Notes under the pieces: model-generated
What the model was told of the DNA's origin: nothing
The model's input: the letters and a program-made list of their open reading frames with translations, nothing else
The model's database searches: none
Made by a program: the position numbers and the translations under genes
Part shown: in pieces, positions 24,458-26,384 of the stretch
Position numbering within the stretch: the stretch's first letter is position 1
Layout: every line of letters begins with the position of its first letter
NCBI GenBank assembly: GCA_942491465.1
Contig: CALOBA010000005.1
Span: forward strand, 1-26,384
Source: CALOBA01 sp942491465
GTDB taxonomy: Bacteria > Pseudomonadota > Gammaproteobacteria > Chromatiales > Chromatiaceae
Length of the DNA: 26,384 nucleotides
Reading direction: 5' to 3'

Positions 24458-24756
24458 TCAGCCCAGGCCGCGCAGGTCGCAGCGGCCGTCGGGGAGCATG
24501 AGCGGCGCCATGGCCGCGAGGTCATCGGCCCGCCGGGCCTTGGGATCGGTTCAAAAACAAGTGGTGCAGACGCCCGCTCGCTGAGCCTTTGGATTGTCCG
24601 TTTCGTGGTTGCGTCTGCACCACTTGTTTCCGAACCTTGACTTGGCGTAGCCATCCGCCTCCGGCCGGCGATGGACCCAAAGCGCCCCCCGTTCAGGTCC
24701 ACCAGCCAAACCTCGGGGATGCCGGCGCGGGCATACAGCGGCTCGGCGACGTTCAT
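24458..24756 (-). pseudogene. Uma2-family (DUF820) nuclease remnant
   Basis: From about 24756 the minus strand reads LYARAGIPEVWLVDLNGGRF, the core of the Uma2 restriction-endonuclease-like domain (x-Y-x-x-A-G-I-P-E-x-W-x-V-D-L). About 15 codons later the sequence runs into a ~90-bp inverted-repeat element. Beyond it, in a shifted frame, DDLAAMAPLMLPDGRCDLRG and LG lead to a TGA at 24458-24460, a plausible Uma2 C-terminus. The N-terminal half, with the first catalytic residues, is missing. The relic is thus 5'-truncated and insertion-interrupted. It lies between lpdA and the DUF58 gene, all on the minus strand. Confidence 0.72.
24548..24636. mobile_element. 89-bp MITE-like inverted-repeat element
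   Basis: The left end begins GGTTCAAAAACAAGTGGTGC and runs to AGACGC (24548-24573). The right end (24611-24636), on the opposite strand, begins GGTTCGGAAACAAGTGGTGC and ends AGACGC. The 26-bp terminal repeats match at 24 positions. A 37-bp non-coding centre separates them. It interrupts the Uma2 relic between its core and its C-terminus. No clear target duplication is visible. The size and lack of coding fit a non-autonomous miniature element mobilised in trans, or a hairpin repeat. Confidence 0.72.
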
Positions 24757-24784
24757 GACAGGCCCCCCGCGGGTGCGTCTCGGC

Positions 24785-26212
24785 TCAGCGCTTCTTCGGC
24801 GGCAGCAGATCGGTGATGCTGCCGTGGGCCATCTCGGCGGCCAGGCCGATGGTCTCGGTCAGCGTCGGGTGGGGGTGGATGGTCAGCCCGATGTCCTCCA
24901 TGTCGGCGCCCATCTCCAGCGCCAGCACCGCCTCGCCGATCAGCTCGCCGGCGTTCGGGCCGACGATGCCGGCGCCGAGGATGCGCTTGGTCTCCGGGTC
25001 GAACAGCAGCTTGGTCATGCCCTCGTCGCGGTGCAGGCCGAGCGCCCGACCGCTGGCGGCCCAGGGGAAGACGCCCTTCTCGTAGGGGATGGTTTTTGCT
25101 TTTGCTTCGGTCTCGGTCAGGCCCATCCAGGCCACCTCCGGATCGGTGTAGGCCACCGACGGGATGGTCATGGGATCGAACAACGACGGCTCGCCGGCGA
25201 TGACCTCGGCGGCGACCTTGGCCTCGTGGGTCGCCTTGTGCGCCAGCATCGGCTGGCCCACCACGTCGCCGATGGCGAAGATGTTCGGCAGGTTGGTGCG
25301 CATGTGCTTGTCGGTGGCGATGAAGCCGCGCTCGTCGACCTCGATGCCCGCGGCCTCGGCGTTGATCCCCTTGCCGTTGGGGCGCCGACCGATGGCCACC
25401 AAGACCTTATCGTAGACCGCATCGCCGGCCTGCTTGCCCTCGAAGCGGACGTGGATACCGTCGCCGGCGGCCTTCATCTCGGCGACCTTGGTCTCCAGCA
25501 GGATGCGCTCATAGCGCTTCTTGACCACCTTCTGGAAGGCGCGCACCAGATCCGGGTCGCAGCCGGGCATGAGCTGTGGCTGCAGCTCCACCACGTCGAT
25601 CTTCGAGCCCAACGCGGAATAGACGCTGGCCATCTCCAGGCCGATGATGCCGCCGCCGACGATCAGCATCCGTTCCGGCACGCCGTCCAGGGCCAGGGCA
25701 TCGGTGGAGTCCATCACCCGCGGGTCCTCGTGCGGGAAGCCGGGGATGCGGATCGGGCTGGAGCCCACGGCGATGATGCAGTGGTCGAAGCTGACGGTCA
25801 CCTTGCCGTCGGCGGCATCGACACCAATGCGGTTCGGCGCCTCGAAGCGGCCGAAGCCGCGCACCACCTCGACCTTGCGCTGCTTGGCCATGGCGGTGAG
25901 CCCGCTGGTGAGCTTGTTCACCACCTTGTCCTTGCCGGCGCGCATCTTGTCGATGTCGATCTCGGGCAGGGCGAAGGTCACGCCCATGCCCATGGTCTTG
26001 GCCTCCTCGATGATCGCCGCGGCATGCAGCAGCGCCTTCGACGGGATGCAGCCCACGTTCAGGCAGACCCCGCCAAGGGTCGGGAAGCGCTCGATCAGCA
26101 CCACCCTCAGGCCCAGGTCAGCGGCGCGGAAGGCGGCGGTGTAGCCGCCGGGGCCGCCGCCGAGAATGGCGACCTCGGCCTTGATTGGGTTGGATTGGGC
26201 GGTATCGGTCAT
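24785..26212 (-). CDS. lpdA: dihydrolipoyl dehydrogenase (E3)
   Basis: 475 residues. This FAD enzyme reoxidises dihydrolipoamide in 2-oxoacid dehydrogenase complexes, yielding NADH. FAD-binding is at VAILGGGPGGYTAA (14-27), and the redox disulfide at GGVCLNVGCIPSKALLH (C50, C55). The NAD-binding site is MLIVGGGIIGLEMASVYSAL, the second FAD motif NIFAIGDVVGQPMLAHK, and the catalytic His-Glu pair HPHPTLTE near the C-terminus. The end SITDLLPPKKR resembles E. coli Lpd (SITDLPNPKAKKK), supporting the pyruvate/2-oxoglutarate dehydrogenase type. ATG at 26212 has GGGAG at good spacing and starts the family-length protein; an ATG at 26254 is in frame but unlikely. The E1 and E2 genes are not in the window. 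Confidence 0.96.
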   Translation of the reverse strand: MTDTAQSNPIKAEVAILGGGPGGYTAAFRAADLGLRVVLIERFPTLGGVCLNVGCIPSKALLHAAAIIEEAKTMGMGVTFALPEIDIDKMRAGKDKVVNKLTSGLTAMAKQRKVEVVRGFGRFEAPNRIGVDAADGKVTVSFDHCIIAVGSSPIRIPGFPHEDPRVMDSTDALALDGVPERMLIVGGGIIGLEMASVYSALGSKIDVVELQPQLMPGCDPDLVRAFQKVVKKRYERILLETKVAEMKAAGDGIHVRFEGKQAGDAVYDKVLVAIGRRPNGKGINAEAAGIEVDERGFIATDKHMRTNLPNIFAIGDVVGQPMLAHKATHEAKVAAEVIAGEPSLFDPMTIPSVAYTDPEVAWMGLTETEAKAKTIPYEKGVFPWAASGRALGLHRDEGMTKLLFDPETKRILGAGIVGPNAGELIGEAVLALEMGADMEDIGLTIHPHPTLTETIGLAAEMAHGSITDLLPPKKR

Positions 26213-26320
26213 GGGGGCTCCCGTCGGGTCTTGCGGATTCGCTGCCGCCGGCACGCTGCGCGGGCCGGCCTCGTAGATGGGCGCGATTTAACCGCAAAAG
26301 GGGGCGGGGCCGCAAAGCGA

Positions 26321-26384
26321 TTACGCAGCCGGCGGCGTCGGCGCGGCGCCGGCCGGTGCGACGGCGCGGGCCCTGCACATGCCG
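26321..26384 (-). CDS. possible C-terminal end of an unidentified protein (partial)
   Basis: A minus-strand frame entering from the right edge reads ARAVAPAGAAPTPPAA and stops at TAA (26321-26323). Ala/Pro-rich tails of this kind are common at C-termini, and the gene would be co-directional with lpdA, about 108 nt upstream. The fragment is too short and too low in complexity to assign. It could equally be non-coding. Confidence 0.25.
   Translation of the reverse strand, partial: GMCRARAVAPAGAAPTPPAA

Noticed and set aside
1..26384. CRISPR array, tRNA or rRNA genes
   Set aside because: No evenly spaced direct repeats with unique spacers and no tRNA or rRNA signatures were seen on either strand.

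Overview
The window is GC-rich, strongly codon-biased proteobacterial DNA. NifU and NifS of the Azotobacter type under a sigma-54/NifA promoter, a LexA-type SOS box of the gammaproteobacterial kind, an E. coli-like Lpd, Rpn/YhgA-like relics, and an NLR-like ATPase with a sulfatase-modifying-type C-terminal domain together suggest a diazotrophic gammaproteobacterium. A purple sulfur bacterium (Chromatiales) is the best guess. That taxonomic call is inference; no rRNA or photosynthesis gene is present.

Left part (1-4880) is accessory DNA. It begins with a frameshifted tail of an Rpn/YhgA-like protein and a cluster of inverted dispersed repeats (351-681). Next comes a two-gene minus-strand unit: a small Trypco1-like protein (3464-3838) and a 912-residue NACHT NTPase ending in an FGE/C-type-lectin-like domain (715-3453). 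This resembles the NLR-like biological conflict systems of multicellular and consortial bacteria. The last 35 or so residues of the large protein look like the variable region of a diversity-generating retroelement target. A second Rpn/YhgA-like pseudogene follows (3875-4875).

4903-8019 holds dnaE2 (error-prone polymerase) with a near-perfect LexA box just before its start and no imuA/imuB partner. 8248-10230 is a decay zone: an AraC-regulator stump, a palindromic foldback element, a small lipoprotein gene, and a deleted, nonsense-mutated arylsulfatase. 10519-12224 is a tightly coupled AAA ATPase plus Toprim-like gene pair, a likely OLD-type defence module whose second gene looks broken. A membrane GGDEF-EAL protein (12198-14684) converges on it.

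15205-17627 is a nifU-nifS operon with a textbook -24/-12 promoter and NifA upstream activator sequence. It diverges from an RND efflux pump gene with no adaptor nearby (17774-20902). 20972-24403 is a DUF58 plus TgpA-like transglutaminase pair lacking its usual MoxR ATPase. Behind it is a Uma2 nuclease relic (24458-24756) carrying a ~90-bp inverted-repeat element. The window closes with lpdA (24785-26212) and perhaps the tail of one further gene.

The housekeeping-like genes (dnaE2, nifUS, RND, lpdA) are intact. Most small accessory genes are decayed, but the NACHT/Trypco1 pair remains open, which argues it is still under selection.
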